Assembly (NCBI RefSeq): GCF_014697195.1
Contig: NZ_JACJRJ010000034.1
Span: 1-64,000 of the forward strand
From: Cylindrospermum sp. FACHB-282
GTDB lineage: Bacteria; Cyanobacteriota; Cyanobacteriia; Cyanobacteriales; Nostocaceae
DNA: 64,000 bases
Reading direction: 5' to 3'
Shown piece after piece: positions 53,569 through 63,063 of this stretch. The notes beneath the pieces are model-generated. The model saw only the letters and a list, made by a program, of their open reading frames with translations, was not told the origin of the DNA and did not search any database. The first letter of the stretch is position 1, and each line of letters begins with the position of its first letter. The translations under genes were made by a program, and so were the position numbers.

Positions 53569-55362
53569 ATGAAAGAATTACAAGCAATTAAGGCATTAAT
53601 GCCCCTGATAAAATTTTATCCTTGGGCAATTCCCGTAATTGTTCTATTAGGAACTTTGTCTCCTTTCGCTGAAGGGTTGGGTATCAGTCTATTTATTCCT
53701 CTATTACAAAGCTTAGATAAAACATCAGCACAAACTAGCGTTTACAATAATTTATTTTTAAATTATCTCAATCAACTATTTTTGTTTATTCATCCCAGCC
53801 AACGCTTTTTAATAATTCCCTTTTTCATTTTCTTAGCTTTCCTGCTCAAAAGTGGTCTATCTTATGGTTATCAGGCTTTATCTCATTGGCTATATGTGAA
53901 TGTTTATCACCATTTGCGAGTGGGGATTTTTCAGCAACTTTTAAATGTTAGCCAGAGTTTTATCGATTCCCATCAATCAGGGAGATTGATTAATACCTTA
54001 GAAATGGAAACTAGCCTTGCTTGTGATGCACTAACTTATTTTACTTATATTATTATTCATGGATGTACAATTACAGTTTTTATTCTCCTTTTACTACTCC
54101 TATCATGGCAGATAACAATATTTGTTGCAGTTTCTCTAGTTTGTATTTCCATAATTATCCGAAAATTAACATATCAAATTTCTGCCCTTGGTGAACAGAA
54201 AACTAATGCTAATAGTGACCTCTACAATCGGATAGTGGAAGGAATAATAGGAATTAAAGTTATCCGTTCCTTTGGACAAGAATCATACGAAAAAGCCCGG
54301 TTTGATGATTTATCGAAAAATGTCCGCAATGTAAGTGTAAAGTTTGAGCTTTTGTCTAGTGCAGTTGAACCGATTTCTGAAGTTTTTTCTGTAGCTATAC
54401 TAGTAGCTATTTTAATCATTGCCTTTCAAAATCAAGCTACAGTACCAGTTTTGCTAACTTTTATTTTGATGTTGTCTCGATTACAGCCTTATATAAAAGA
54501 ATTTGATAAAAATCGAGCGAAGTTAGTTGGTTTACTCAGCCCGGTAAATAATGTTGTATCTTTCTTAGATACTTCTAACAAGCCTTATATATATTCTGGA
54601 AAAGCGCCTTTTAAGAAACTAGAATTGGCAATTAGTTTTGAAGATGTTATATTTTGTTATGAAAGCCAAACTAGTCCAGCAGTCGAGGGAATTTCTATCT
54701 GTATCCCTAAAGGTAAAACTACGGCATTTGTAGGACCTTCAGGCTCTGGTAAGTCAACTTTAATCAACCTGCTATTACGCTTTTATGAAGTTACACAAGG
54801 AGAAATTTATCTAGACGGTTCTCCTTTAAGAAATTTCAATTTGTCCTCTTGGCGTAGTCAAATTGCACTGGTGAGTCAAGATGTGCATATGTTCAGTACA
54901 ACCATTAAAGAAAATATTGCTTATAGTCGGTTGGATGCTTCGGATGAGGAAGTTATTGCTGCTGCAAAACAGGCTTATGCTCATGAATTTATTTGTAATC
55001 TTCCCCAAGGCTATGATACTCATATTGGTGATAGAGGAGTAAGGCTTTCAGGAGGACAACGCCAGCGAATTTCTATTGCTAGAGCGATTTTACGTAATCC
55101 CCAAATTTTGATTTTAGATGAAGCAACAAATGCCCTTGATAGTGAATCAGAACGATTAATCCAAGAAGCTGTTAATATTCTGAGTCAAAATCGGACTGTG
55201 ATTGTGATCGCTCATCGTCTATCTACAATTGAAAAATCTGACCAGATTATTGTACTTGATCACGGCAGAGTTGTTGAGCAAGGAAAATTCTCTGATTTAC
55301 TTAAGCTAAAGGGAATGTTTTCTAAACTCTATCAACTGCAACATAGTGGTACTTTATTATAA
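53569..55362 (+). CDS. HepA-like ABC exporter, fused permease and ATPase
   Basis: The 597-residue half-transporter has six membrane helices in residues 15-310. The ATPase domain follows with Walker A GPSGSGKSTL, Q-loop ALVSQDVHMF, signature LSGGQRQRIS, Walker B ILILDEATNALD and the H-loop in AHRLST. It is of the MsbA type. Its length, N-terminus (MKELQAIKALMPLIKFYPW) and position among GT2 genes fit HepA of Anabaena, which is needed to lay down the heterocyst envelope polysaccharide. I cannot separate it from other lipid-linked-oligosaccharide flippases by eye. Confidence 0.85.
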   Translation: MKELQAIKALMPLIKFYPWAIPVIVLLGTLSPFAEGLGISLFIPLLQSLDKTSAQTSVYNNLFLNYLNQLFLFIHPSQRFLIIPFFIFLAFLLKSGLSYGYQALSHWLYVNVYHHLRVGIFQQLLNVSQSFIDSHQSGRLINTLEMETSLACDALTYFTYIIIHGCTITVFILLLLLLSWQITIFVAVSLVCISIIIRKLTYQISALGEQKTNANSDLYNRIVEGIIGIKVIRSFGQESYEKARFDDLSKNVRNVSVKFELLSSAVEPISEVFSVAILVAILIIAFQNQATVPVLLTFILMLSRLQPYIKEFDKNRAKLVGLLSPVNNVVSFLDTSNKPYIYSGKAPFKKLELAISFEDVIFCYESQTSPAVEGISICIPKGKTTAFVGPSGSGKSTLINLLLRFYEVTQGEIYLDGSPLRNFNLSSWRSQIALVSQDVHMFSTTIKENIAYSRLDASDEEVIAAAKQAYAHEFICNLPQGYDTHIGDRGVRLSGGQRQRISIARAILRNPQILILDEATNALDSESERLIQEAVNILSQNRTVIVIAHRLSTIEKSDQIIVLDHGRVVEQGKFSDLLKLKGMFSKLYQLQHSGTLL

Positions 55363-55377
55363 AAAGGTTATATATTT

Positions 55378-56322
55378 ATGGACACTCAACCTTTAGTATC
55401 GGGAATTATTATCTTCTTAAATGAAGAAAAGTTTATTCAGGAAGCTATCGAGAGCGTATTTGCTCAAACTTATAAAAATTGGGAACTGTTATTAGTTGAT
55501 GATGGTTCTGTTGACAGTAGCACAGATATTGCTCGTCGCTTTGCTGAAGAATACCCTGATAAAGTTCGTTATCTAGAGCATGAAAATCACCAAAATCGGG
55601 GAATGAGTGCTTCTCGCAATTTGGGTATTCAAAAAGCAGAAGGTGAGTATATTGCTTTTTTAGATGGTGATGATATTTGGCTACCAAAAAAATTGGAACA
55701 GCAAGTCAATATTTTGAACTCAGAATCTAGTGCAGCGATGGTTTATGGACGTACAGAGATTTGGTATAGCTGGGCGAAAAATTCTGATGATAGCCAAGAA
55801 GATCATTTTTATGATCTTGGTGTTCAGCCAAATACCTTGGTTCCATCACCTCAACTTCTTCTCTTATTATTAAAAAACAAATGCCAAACGCCTACAACTT
55901 GTAATGTTTTAGTGCGGCGAAAAGTATTTGTAGAAGTTGGTCAATTTGAAGAAGTTTTTCGGGGAATGTATGAAGACCAAGTATTTTTTACAAAAGTGCT
56001 GCTGAAATTTCCGGTTTTTGTAGCTAATGATTGTTGGGCTAGATATCGACAGCATCCAGCAACCTGTAGTGCTAATGAAGCAGCCACAAAAGCTTATATG
56101 GCTTCCAGATTGAAATTTTTGCTTTGGGTAGAAAGTTATTTCTCTGCACAAGGAATCGAACATCAGGAAATTTGGGAAACTCTGAAAAAAGAAATTTGGG
56201 ACTGTCAAAACCCAACTTTATCTAATCTAACCAACAGTATTAAATATTTCATCTGGCGGATGAAAGAAAAAGTTTTACATACAATAAGTTGTAAAATTCC
56301 TGTTTCTATTTCTCGTCAATAA
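55378..56322 (+). CDS. Family 2 glycosyltransferase (paralogue A)
   Basis: This 314-residue enzyme has LVSGIIIFLNEEKFIQEAI, then the shared block FAQTYKNWELLLVDDGSVDS, HENHQNRGMSASRNLGIQKA, FLDGDDIWLPKKLEQQ and MYEDQVFFTKVLL. It shows a GDD rather than a DADD metal motif. It is closely similar to the genes at 57659 and 60667. It begins 16 bp after the ABC exporter. The C-terminal 60 residues are basic and may lie along the membrane. Confidence 0.88.
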   Translation: MDTQPLVSGIIIFLNEEKFIQEAIESVFAQTYKNWELLLVDDGSVDSSTDIARRFAEEYPDKVRYLEHENHQNRGMSASRNLGIQKAEGEYIAFLDGDDIWLPKKLEQQVNILNSESSAAMVYGRTEIWYSWAKNSDDSQEDHFYDLGVQPNTLVPSPQLLLLLLKNKCQTPTTCNVLVRRKVFVEVGQFEEVFRGMYEDQVFFTKVLLKFPVFVANDCWARYRQHPATCSANEAATKAYMASRLKFLLWVESYFSAQGIEHQEIWETLKKEIWDCQNPTLSNLTNSIKYFIWRMKEKVLHTISCKIPVSISRQ

Positions 56323-56364
56323 TCAAAAGTAATTAAATTAAAAACAATTAAGTGTGAGTTACAG

Positions 56365-57669
56365 ATGAAAATCGCTTTTATTAGTTATGAATATCCTCCT
56401 GATACGGCTGATGGCGGTATTGCAACTTATGTATATCAGTCAGCTAAAATGCTGAGTAAACTTGGTCATCAGGTAGAAGTATTTGCAGGTAGTCGTGAGC
56501 GTTCTGGGAGTGAAGCTGAAGCTGGAGTTATCACCCACCGAGTTAAGTCTTTGGAACAACAAGATTTTGCAGAACTTGTGGGACGGCTGTTTGCTAAACG
56601 CCATGGGGATATAGGTTTTGATGTGTTGGAAGGGCCTGACTATGCTGCTGATGCGAGGGAGGCTGTAAGATTAGTTCCAGAAATCCCGTTTGTTCTTAAA
56701 TTGCATACTCCCTCGATTTTGCTATTAAAGTTGAATTATGATGAATCTTATGCCTCGATGTTGAGAAAAAGTTATTGGTATGTTGCTTCATTATTCAGGA
56801 GAATTCGTCCGGCTTGGGGATATTCTCCCATGGGTGCAGCCCATCGTTTATATACATTAAAGGTCAATGAAATAGAGCGATCGCATGCTGTAAGCGCTGA
56901 TGAAATTGCTTCCCCTTCTCGTTCTCTGGGAAAACTGCTAGTTGATGAGTGGGGTTTGGATGCTGCTAAGGTGAGTCATGTTCCTTATCCTTATATTCCT
57001 TGTGAGGAGTTGCTGAAGATTCCTGTTGATACTCAAACCAATACTGTAACTTTTATTGGTAGATTGGAAATTCGTAAAGGTGTGATTGACTTAGCACAAG
57101 CAATTCCCCAAATTTTACAGCAGTTTCCTAATGTGCGATTTCGGTTTGTGGGTGCAGCAGAACCTTCTCCAGATCCACGCTTAGATATGCGCCAATATTT
57201 AGAAAAGATGCTGCGTTCTTACAGCCAATCGATTGAGTTTACTGGTGTTGTAGCTCCAAAAAATCTACCTGATATTTTAGCCAATACTGATATTTGTGTT
57301 TTTCCTAGTTTGTGGGAAAATTTCCCCTGTGTTTGTTTAGAAGCAATGGCCGCTGGTAGGGGAATTGTCGGTACAAATGCCGGAGGGATGGCGGATATGC
57401 TCAATACAGAAAAAGTTGGCCGACTCATCCCCCCTCATAACCCCGAAAAAATTTCCCAGTCAGTGATTGAGTTATTGGCTAACCCAAACTTAAGAATGCA
57501 ACTAGGACAAGCAGCACGCGATCGCTTACTTACAGAATACAGTGCCGAGAGTGTGAGCGCTTTACAAGAAACAAGTTATCTGCGAGCAATTAAACAGAGA
57601 CAATCTCAAGGAGCGCGTTTTCGGCAGCATCAAGAAACCATACACAAAACTACAACTTATGCAGAATAA
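56365..57669 (+). CDS. Family 4 glycosyltransferase
   Basis: The 434-residue retaining GT-B enzyme has the N-terminal glycine loop FISYEYPPDTADGGIATYVY, a middle VTFIGRLEIRKGVIDLAQAI that opens the C-terminal half, and the nucleotide-sugar EX7E motif in LWENFPCVCLEAMAAGRGIV. The acceptor is not deducible. The last 11 bp overlap the following GT2 gene, whose ATG lies inside the TATGCAGAATAA end, so translation is coupled. Confidence 0.92.
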   Translation: MKIAFISYEYPPDTADGGIATYVYQSAKMLSKLGHQVEVFAGSRERSGSEAEAGVITHRVKSLEQQDFAELVGRLFAKRHGDIGFDVLEGPDYAADAREAVRLVPEIPFVLKLHTPSILLLKLNYDESYASMLRKSYWYVASLFRRIRPAWGYSPMGAAHRLYTLKVNEIERSHAVSADEIASPSRSLGKLLVDEWGLDAAKVSHVPYPYIPCEELLKIPVDTQTNTVTFIGRLEIRKGVIDLAQAIPQILQQFPNVRFRFVGAAEPSPDPRLDMRQYLEKMLRSYSQSIEFTGVVAPKNLPDILANTDICVFPSLWENFPCVCLEAMAAGRGIVGTNAGGMADMLNTEKVGRLIPPHNPEKISQSVIELLANPNLRMQLGQAARDRLLTEYSAESVSALQETSYLRAIKQRQSQGARFRQHQETIHKTTTYAE

Positions 57670-58597
57670 ACCGCTGGTTTCTGTAATTACGCCGTTTTTC
57701 AACGCGCAAATGTTTTTTGTGGAAGCAATTGAAAGCGTAATTTTCCAAACTTATGAGCATTGGGAATTATTTTTAGTAGATGATGGTTCCACTGATGAGA
57801 GTACAATTATTGCTCAAAAATATGCGGCTCAATACCCTGATAAAATCCACTATTTAGAACATCCAGAACATCAAAATCGGGGAAAAAGTACTTCCCGCAA
57901 CTTGGGTATTAATCGTGCGAAAGGCAAATATATTGCTCTGTTGGATGCGGATGATGTTTTTTTACCCCAAAAGCTAGAAAAACAAGTGGCAATTCTCGAA
58001 TCTCAACCAGAAACAGCAATGGTTTATGGGCCTACCCTTTATTGGTATGGCTGGACGGGAAAACCGGAAGATATTCGCCGTGACTTTCTCTCCAAGCTAG
58101 GGGTAGAACCGAATACTGTATTTTCACCACCTACGTTACTCAATCTTTTTTTACAAGACGGGGGAATTCTCCCTTGCACTTGTGGCCTTTTGGCTCGTCG
58201 CCAAATTGTGGAAAATACTGGTGGTTTTGATGAAGCTATTCAGCATATGTATGAGGATCAGGTTTTTTTGGCGAAGATTGCTCTGGAGTCACCAGTATTT
58301 GTTGAGGGTGGGTGTTGGGATAAATATCGACAGCACCGAGATTCTAGTTCTTATGTAGCAATGCGTACGGGAGAATATCATCCTTATAAACTCAATTCAG
58401 CCCGTCAGATTTTCTTAAATTGGCTAGCAAAATACATTGCAGACCGGGGAGTGAAAAATCTTGAACTGGATAAGTCATTACAAAAGGCTTTATGGCCTTA
58501 TCGCCATCCTAAGTTATACAATCTTATCAGCCAAATTCGCTATTTTATCAAAAAGCTGAATGGGCAATTAGAGTGTGAGATCCAACAAAGTTTATAA
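57659..58597 (+). CDS. Family 2 glycosyltransferase (paralogue B)
   Basis: The 312-residue protein has VSVITPFFNAQMFFVEAI, then FQTYEHWELFLVDDGSTDES, HPEHQNRGKSTSRNLGI, LLDADDVFLPQKLEKQ and MYEDQVFLAKIAL. It matches paralogues A and C over nearly the whole length. The start overlaps the GT4 gene by 11 bp. No membrane helix is seen. Confidence 0.88.
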   Translation: MQNKPLVSVITPFFNAQMFFVEAIESVIFQTYEHWELFLVDDGSTDESTIIAQKYAAQYPDKIHYLEHPEHQNRGKSTSRNLGINRAKGKYIALLDADDVFLPQKLEKQVAILESQPETAMVYGPTLYWYGWTGKPEDIRRDFLSKLGVEPNTVFSPPTLLNLFLQDGGILPCTCGLLARRQIVENTGGFDEAIQHMYEDQVFLAKIALESPVFVEGGCWDKYRQHRDSSSYVAMRTGEYHPYKLNSARQIFLNWLAKYIADRGVKNLELDKSLQKALWPYRHPKLYNLISQIRYFIKKLNGQLECEIQQSL

Positions 58598-58630
58598 ATA
58601 AATTTAGCTAAAATTTAAGGGGGTTTTCTG

Positions 58631-59380
58631 ATGACGAAAGAGCAAGCAAATTCAAGTCCTGTAAATTACTGGTTAAATAATAAGTGGCGTTGGTTGAGAA
58701 CCCAATGGCAGAGTTTTCGCCATCCTGTAGGGAGTGTTGATTTCGGTAATTTACGCCGTGTTACACCGATTAGCCGCGAGTTTGGTTATGACAGGGGGTT
58801 ACCAATTGACCGTTATTATGTGGATAAGTTTCTCACAACTTATGCTGATGATATTCGGGGTCGGGTGCTGGAAATTGGGGATGATTCCTATACTCGACAG
58901 TTCGGAGGCGATCGCGTCACAACTAGAGATGTGTTACACGTCAAAGGGAATAATCCCATTGCTACTTATGTAGGTGATTTGACTAATGCTGATCACATTC
59001 CCTCGGATACCTTTGACTGTTTTATTCTCACTCAGACCCTGCATCTAGTCTACGATTACCGCTTGGCGTTGCAAACTATCTATCGCATTCTCAAACCGGG
59101 TGGAGTTTTACTGGCGACTTTTCCGGGTATTAGTCACATTTGTAACGATGAATGGGCTGAGTATTGGTGCTGGAGTTTCACTAGTTTATCTTCCAAACAA
59201 CTGTTTGCAGAGTTCTTCCCGAAGGAAAATGTGCAAATTCAAACTCACGGTAATGTGTTAGCGGCGATCGCCTTTTTGCAAGGTTTGTCTGTGCAAGAGT
59301 TGAGTCCTAAAGAACTAGATTTTGGCGATCGCCAGTATGAAGTTTTAATCACCGTTAGAGCTATGAAACCGGAAGATTAG
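58631..59380 (+). CDS. SAM-dependent methyltransferase (class I)
   Basis: This 249-residue protein has the SAM-binding motif I RVLEIGDDSYTRQFGG, motif II within DCFILTQTLHLVYDY and the post-motif RILKPGGVLLATFPG. The ATG has AAGGGGG upstream. Enzymes of this layout in polysaccharide clusters O-methylate sugars or act as chain modifiers. The next gene starts 2 bp after the stop, so it is co-translated with the deacetylase. Confidence 0.85.
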   Translation: MTKEQANSSPVNYWLNNKWRWLRTQWQSFRHPVGSVDFGNLRRVTPISREFGYDRGLPIDRYYVDKFLTTYADDIRGRVLEIGDDSYTRQFGGDRVTTRDVLHVKGNNPIATYVGDLTNADHIPSDTFDCFILTQTLHLVYDYRLALQTIYRILKPGGVLLATFPGISHICNDEWAEYWCWSFTSLSSKQLFAEFFPKENVQIQTHGNVLAAIAFLQGLSVQELSPKELDFGDRQYEVLITVRAMKPED

Positions 59381-59382
59381 TT

Positions 59383-60408
59383 ATGAGAGGCACAATCAGC
59401 AAATTATGGCAAGTCACTCGGCAGTTTCCCAAAAGATTTTTTTCTCAAGGATTAATATTAATGTATCACCGCATAGCAGAGCAGGATATTGATCCTTGGT
59501 CTTTATGCGTAACTCCCGAAAATTTCTCTGAGCAATTGGCAATTTTACAGCAATATACTCAACCTATGAGTCTTCAAGAACTTGCTCAAGCACAACAAGC
59601 TGGTAAAATTCCTTCACGGGCTGTAGCGATTACTTTTGATGATGGCTATGCCAACAACTTGCACAATGCTAAACCTATCTTAGAAAGTTATCACATTCCC
59701 GCAACTGTCTTTGTCACTACTGGTTATATAGGCAGAAATCGGGAATATTGGTGGGATGAACTAGAGCAAATCTTACTCAAGCCAGGAAAGTTGCCAGAAA
59801 AGCTTTGTCTGAATATTAACGGCAGTTCTCAGGAGTGGAAATTAGGGAAAGCTGTTAATTATAGCCAAGAGGAACATCAGCATGATTATGCTTGTCCACC
59901 TTGGGAAGCTAAACCGGGTTCCCGACTGTTTTTTTATTACTCAGTTTGGCAGCAATTACAGTCTTTATTTGCCGAACAACAACAGCAAATTCTTGATAGA
60001 ATCATTACTTGGGCAAATGCGGATGCGATTGCACGTCCCACTCATCGTCCCATGAATCTAGAAGAAGTTCGCGCTTTAGAAAAGGGAAATTTGATAGAAG
60101 TAGGAGCGCATACAATCACCCATCCCTTCTTGCATACCCATACAGCAGCTTTTCAACAGCAAGAAATTGAGCAAAGTAAACAAAGTTTAGAAGAGTCGTT
60201 AGGACATTCAGTGAATAGTTTTGCTTACCCCTTCGGTGCTTATAATCAAGATACTGTTTCCTTGGTAAAAAAAGCTAATTTTAACTGTGCTTGCTCAACA
60301 GTTGAGGAAACAGCCTGGAAGTATAATAATAGGTTTTTATTACCTCGCTTTGAAGTTAAAAACTGGGATAAAAATCAATTTAAGAAAATCCTAGATAATT
60401 GGCTATAA
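59383..60408 (+). CDS. Polysaccharide deacetylase (NodB-like, CE4)
   Basis: The 341-residue protein carries the CE4 motifs: TFDDGYANNLHNAKPIL, with the catalytic base and metal Asp, GAHTITHPFLHTH, with the two metal His, and FAYPFGAYNQDTV. About 90 residues (roughly 120-205) are inserted between the first two motifs, as in the longer cyanobacterial members. No signal peptide is evident, so it may act on the cytoplasmic lipid-linked intermediate. It probably removes acetyl groups from N-acetylhexosamines in the island's polymer. Confidence 0.88.
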   Translation: MRGTISKLWQVTRQFPKRFFSQGLILMYHRIAEQDIDPWSLCVTPENFSEQLAILQQYTQPMSLQELAQAQQAGKIPSRAVAITFDDGYANNLHNAKPILESYHIPATVFVTTGYIGRNREYWWDELEQILLKPGKLPEKLCLNINGSSQEWKLGKAVNYSQEEHQHDYACPPWEAKPGSRLFFYYSVWQQLQSLFAEQQQQILDRIITWANADAIARPTHRPMNLEEVRALEKGNLIEVGAHTITHPFLHTHTAAFQQQEIEQSKQSLEESLGHSVNSFAYPFGAYNQDTVSLVKKANFNCACSTVEETAWKYNNRFLLPRFEVKNWDKNQFKKILDNWL

Positions 60409-60666
60409 CCTTGACTAGTTAATTACAAAAACTTGTAATCTGAATTTAATCAAAAAACTCGCAAATGCATCGCTTTGCAAAAGTTAGACAAAACATTTCA
60501 AGCAGGCAAATAATATGTTATCTCTTAAAAGGCAGTAAAACAACAAAATCTTGTTACAAAAATTGCTAACATAAATTTATTCTGTTAGCTAATTGTTAAT
60601 AAAAAACTCTGAGAGGATTATTTACAGAAAATTCAAACAATATAAAAAATCAATTAAGGCAAGCAA

Positions 60667-61611
60667 ATGAATAATAACTCCCTGATTTCAACCATTATTA
60701 TATTTCTGAATTGTGAACAGTTTTTATCAGAAGCGATAGAAAGTGTATTTAATCAGACTTATCAAAACTGGGAACTACTATTAGTAGATGATGGTTCCAC
60801 AGATGGAAGTACAGCTATTGCTCAAAAATATGCGGCTCAACATCCCGATAAAGTGCGCTATTTGGAACACGAATCTCATGAAAATCGAGGGATGAGTGCA
60901 ACTCGTAATTTAGGCATTTCTTATGCTCAAGGAGATTACATTTCTCTCCTTGATGCTGATGATGTTTGGCTACCACAAAAATTAGAGCGACAAGTAGCAA
61001 TTTTGGAATCTCAACCTGAAGTCGGAATTGTCTTTGGCCCTACAGAATATTGGTATAGCTGGACAGGTAAAGCTGAAGACCAAAAACGAGATGTATTAAG
61101 GGAAATTGGGGTGCAGTCTGATACAGTTTTTCAACCACCAAAACTACTTTCTCTTTTACTCACAAATGAAGCTAATGCACCTGCTACTTGTAGTGTGTTA
61201 TTTCGACGCCAAGTGTTTACAGAAACTGGAGGTTTTGAAGAATCATTTAAGGGATTATTTGAGGATCGGGCATTTTTTTCTAAAGTATATCTAAAGATTC
61301 CGGCGTTTGTAATGAGTGAATGTTGGGATAGATATCGACAACATCCTGATTCTAATTGTCATCTTGAAGAAAAAACAGGAAAATATAAACCTTACCGACG
61401 TAGTGAAGCTCATTTCAAATTTTTAAAATGGCTAGAGGGATATTTATTTGAACAAGTAGTTAAAGATCCTGATGTTTGGCAAGCTTTGAATATAGGGCTT
61501 TTGCCATATCGTAATTTGACTTTGCACTATTTGTATCAAATCAAAAAGCGGTTACAGATTATTGGGCAGCGAATATTACCTACTCCTATTCGCCGCTGGT
61601 TACAGGCTTGA
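60667..61611 (+). CDS. Family 2 glycosyltransferase (paralogue C)
   Basis: The 314-residue enzyme reads STIIIFLNCEQFLSEAI, FNQTYQNWELLLVDDGSTDG, HESHENRGMSATRNLGI and LLDADDVWLPQKLERQ, with LFEDRAFFSKVYL as the acid/base region. It is very close to paralogue A. A 258-bp AT-rich gap precedes it, and AAGG lies nine bases before the ATG. It may be transcribed from its own promoter. Confidence 0.88.
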   Translation: MNNNSLISTIIIFLNCEQFLSEAIESVFNQTYQNWELLLVDDGSTDGSTAIAQKYAAQHPDKVRYLEHESHENRGMSATRNLGISYAQGDYISLLDADDVWLPQKLERQVAILESQPEVGIVFGPTEYWYSWTGKAEDQKRDVLREIGVQSDTVFQPPKLLSLLLTNEANAPATCSVLFRRQVFTETGGFEESFKGLFEDRAFFSKVYLKIPAFVMSECWDRYRQHPDSNCHLEEKTGKYKPYRRSEAHFKFLKWLEGYLFEQVVKDPDVWQALNIGLLPYRNLTLHYLYQIKKRLQIIGQRILPTPIRRWLQA

Positions 61612-61731
61612 TTTGAGATGAACAATATTTCTGTAATAAGTGATTTTAATATAATACGGTTTAGTTAATGAGTCTGCGCCTTGAGTATATGCAACCATTA
61701 AACATTACCCTAGTCTGAGGAAAAACTGATA

Positions 61732-63036
61732 ATGAGTGATTTTATCCCTCGAAAGATTTTACATATCGAACTTAGTCAAGATATTCCCATATTAGTAGCA
61801 GATACTAATCCTGCTTTTTTTTATGTCGTATTTTGGTGGCATGGTATCCCTCTGGGTCATCAAGAAATATTAAACCAGCAATTACCCATGTCTGCGGAAC
61901 AATTATTAGATTTAGCTGTGCAGACTATTACACCTGCGCTTAAATCCCATTTTTCAAAAAAAAATATTCTTTTTATGGAAGCTTCTACAACAACTTCACC
62001 TAGAGAATTAATGAAAACTTGGGAACAGCCTTTTGCCAAGCTATGTAAAGAGTGGTCAAAGTGTGAAAACTATTCAGTTTCTGTGGTAATTTGTACACGC
62101 GATCGCCCTGAACAAATAGCACAGTGCTTGCGATCGCTGCAAAATTTATCCCATCCTCCAGAAGAAATTGTAGTGGTAGATAATGCGCCAAGTTCAGATG
62201 CAACAAAGCAACTGGTTACTCAAATACCTGGTGTGCGCTATGTCTTAGAACCTCGACCAGGTTTAGATTTTGCTCGTAATGCCGGAATTTACAACAGCAC
62301 TGGTGACATTATTGCCTACACTGACGACGATGTAGTAGTGCATAGTGATTGGGTTATGAGATTGCGGCAAAGTTTTCGTGATCCTCAAGTGATGGCCCTG
62401 ACTGGTTTAGTCATAGCAGCAGAATTAGAAACTGAATCACAATATTTATTTGAAAAATACTGGAGTTTTAATAGAGGTTATCAGTCGTTAATCTTTGATA
62501 GCCAATATTTTGCCAAATATCAGTTTTTGGGTGTTCCCGCTTGGCGGATAGGTGCTGGTGCAAATATGGCGTTTAGACGTAAAGTTTTTGAACTGGTAGG
62601 AGACTTTGATGAACGTCTTGATGTTGGTGCGGCAGGTTGTAGTGGAGATTCAGAATTTTGGTATCGAGTCCTGGCTGAAGGCGGGATTTGCCATTATGAA
62701 CCAACTGCTGTAGTTTACCACACTCACCGCAAAGAGATGGATAGTCTACAACGGCAGATATTCTTTTATATGCGTGGGCACGTGACAGAACTTTTAATTC
62801 GGTTTGAGAAATATAGACATTGGGGAAATCTCGTGCGTCTAGGGTTGATGCCAGTTTATTTCACTTATGTAATTCTCTTTGGTATTTTCAAACAACAACC
62901 AAGATTGAAAACTCTCCTAGCAGAAATTCGCGGCTGTTTCTCTGGAGCAAAATTTTATTTTAACCATCAAAAACTAACGAAGTTGCAAAATATTTCCCAG
63001 CCATCAATAGAAAAAATATCTAGCAAATTACATTAA
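61732..63036 (+). CDS. Family 2 glycosyltransferase with an N-terminal extension
   Basis: This 434-residue protein has about 110 residues of unrecognised sequence (HIELSQDIPILVADTNPAFF, FVVFWWHGIPLGHQ) before the GT-A domain. The domain reads VSVVICTRDRPEQIAQCL, EIVVVDNAPSSD, AYTDDDVVVHSDW, GAGANMAFRRKVFELVGDFD and GDSEFWYRVLAEGG. A hydrophobic segment (about 372-390) may anchor the C-terminus. The extension is common in cyanobacterial GT2 proteins of this kind and may bind a partner or acceptor. Confidence 0.87.
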   Translation: MSDFIPRKILHIELSQDIPILVADTNPAFFYVVFWWHGIPLGHQEILNQQLPMSAEQLLDLAVQTITPALKSHFSKKNILFMEASTTTSPRELMKTWEQPFAKLCKEWSKCENYSVSVVICTRDRPEQIAQCLRSLQNLSHPPEEIVVVDNAPSSDATKQLVTQIPGVRYVLEPRPGLDFARNAGIYNSTGDIIAYTDDDVVVHSDWVMRLRQSFRDPQVMALTGLVIAAELETESQYLFEKYWSFNRGYQSLIFDSQYFAKYQFLGVPAWRIGAGANMAFRRKVFELVGDFDERLDVGAAGCSGDSEFWYRVLAEGGICHYEPTAVVYHTHRKEMDSLQRQIFFYMRGHVTELLIRFEKYRHWGNLVRLGLMPVYFTYVILFGIFKQQPRLKTLLAEIRGCFSGAKFYFNHQKLTKLQNISQPSIEKISSKLH

Positions 63037-63063
63037 GTTATTCATTAATAAATTCGTAAAATT

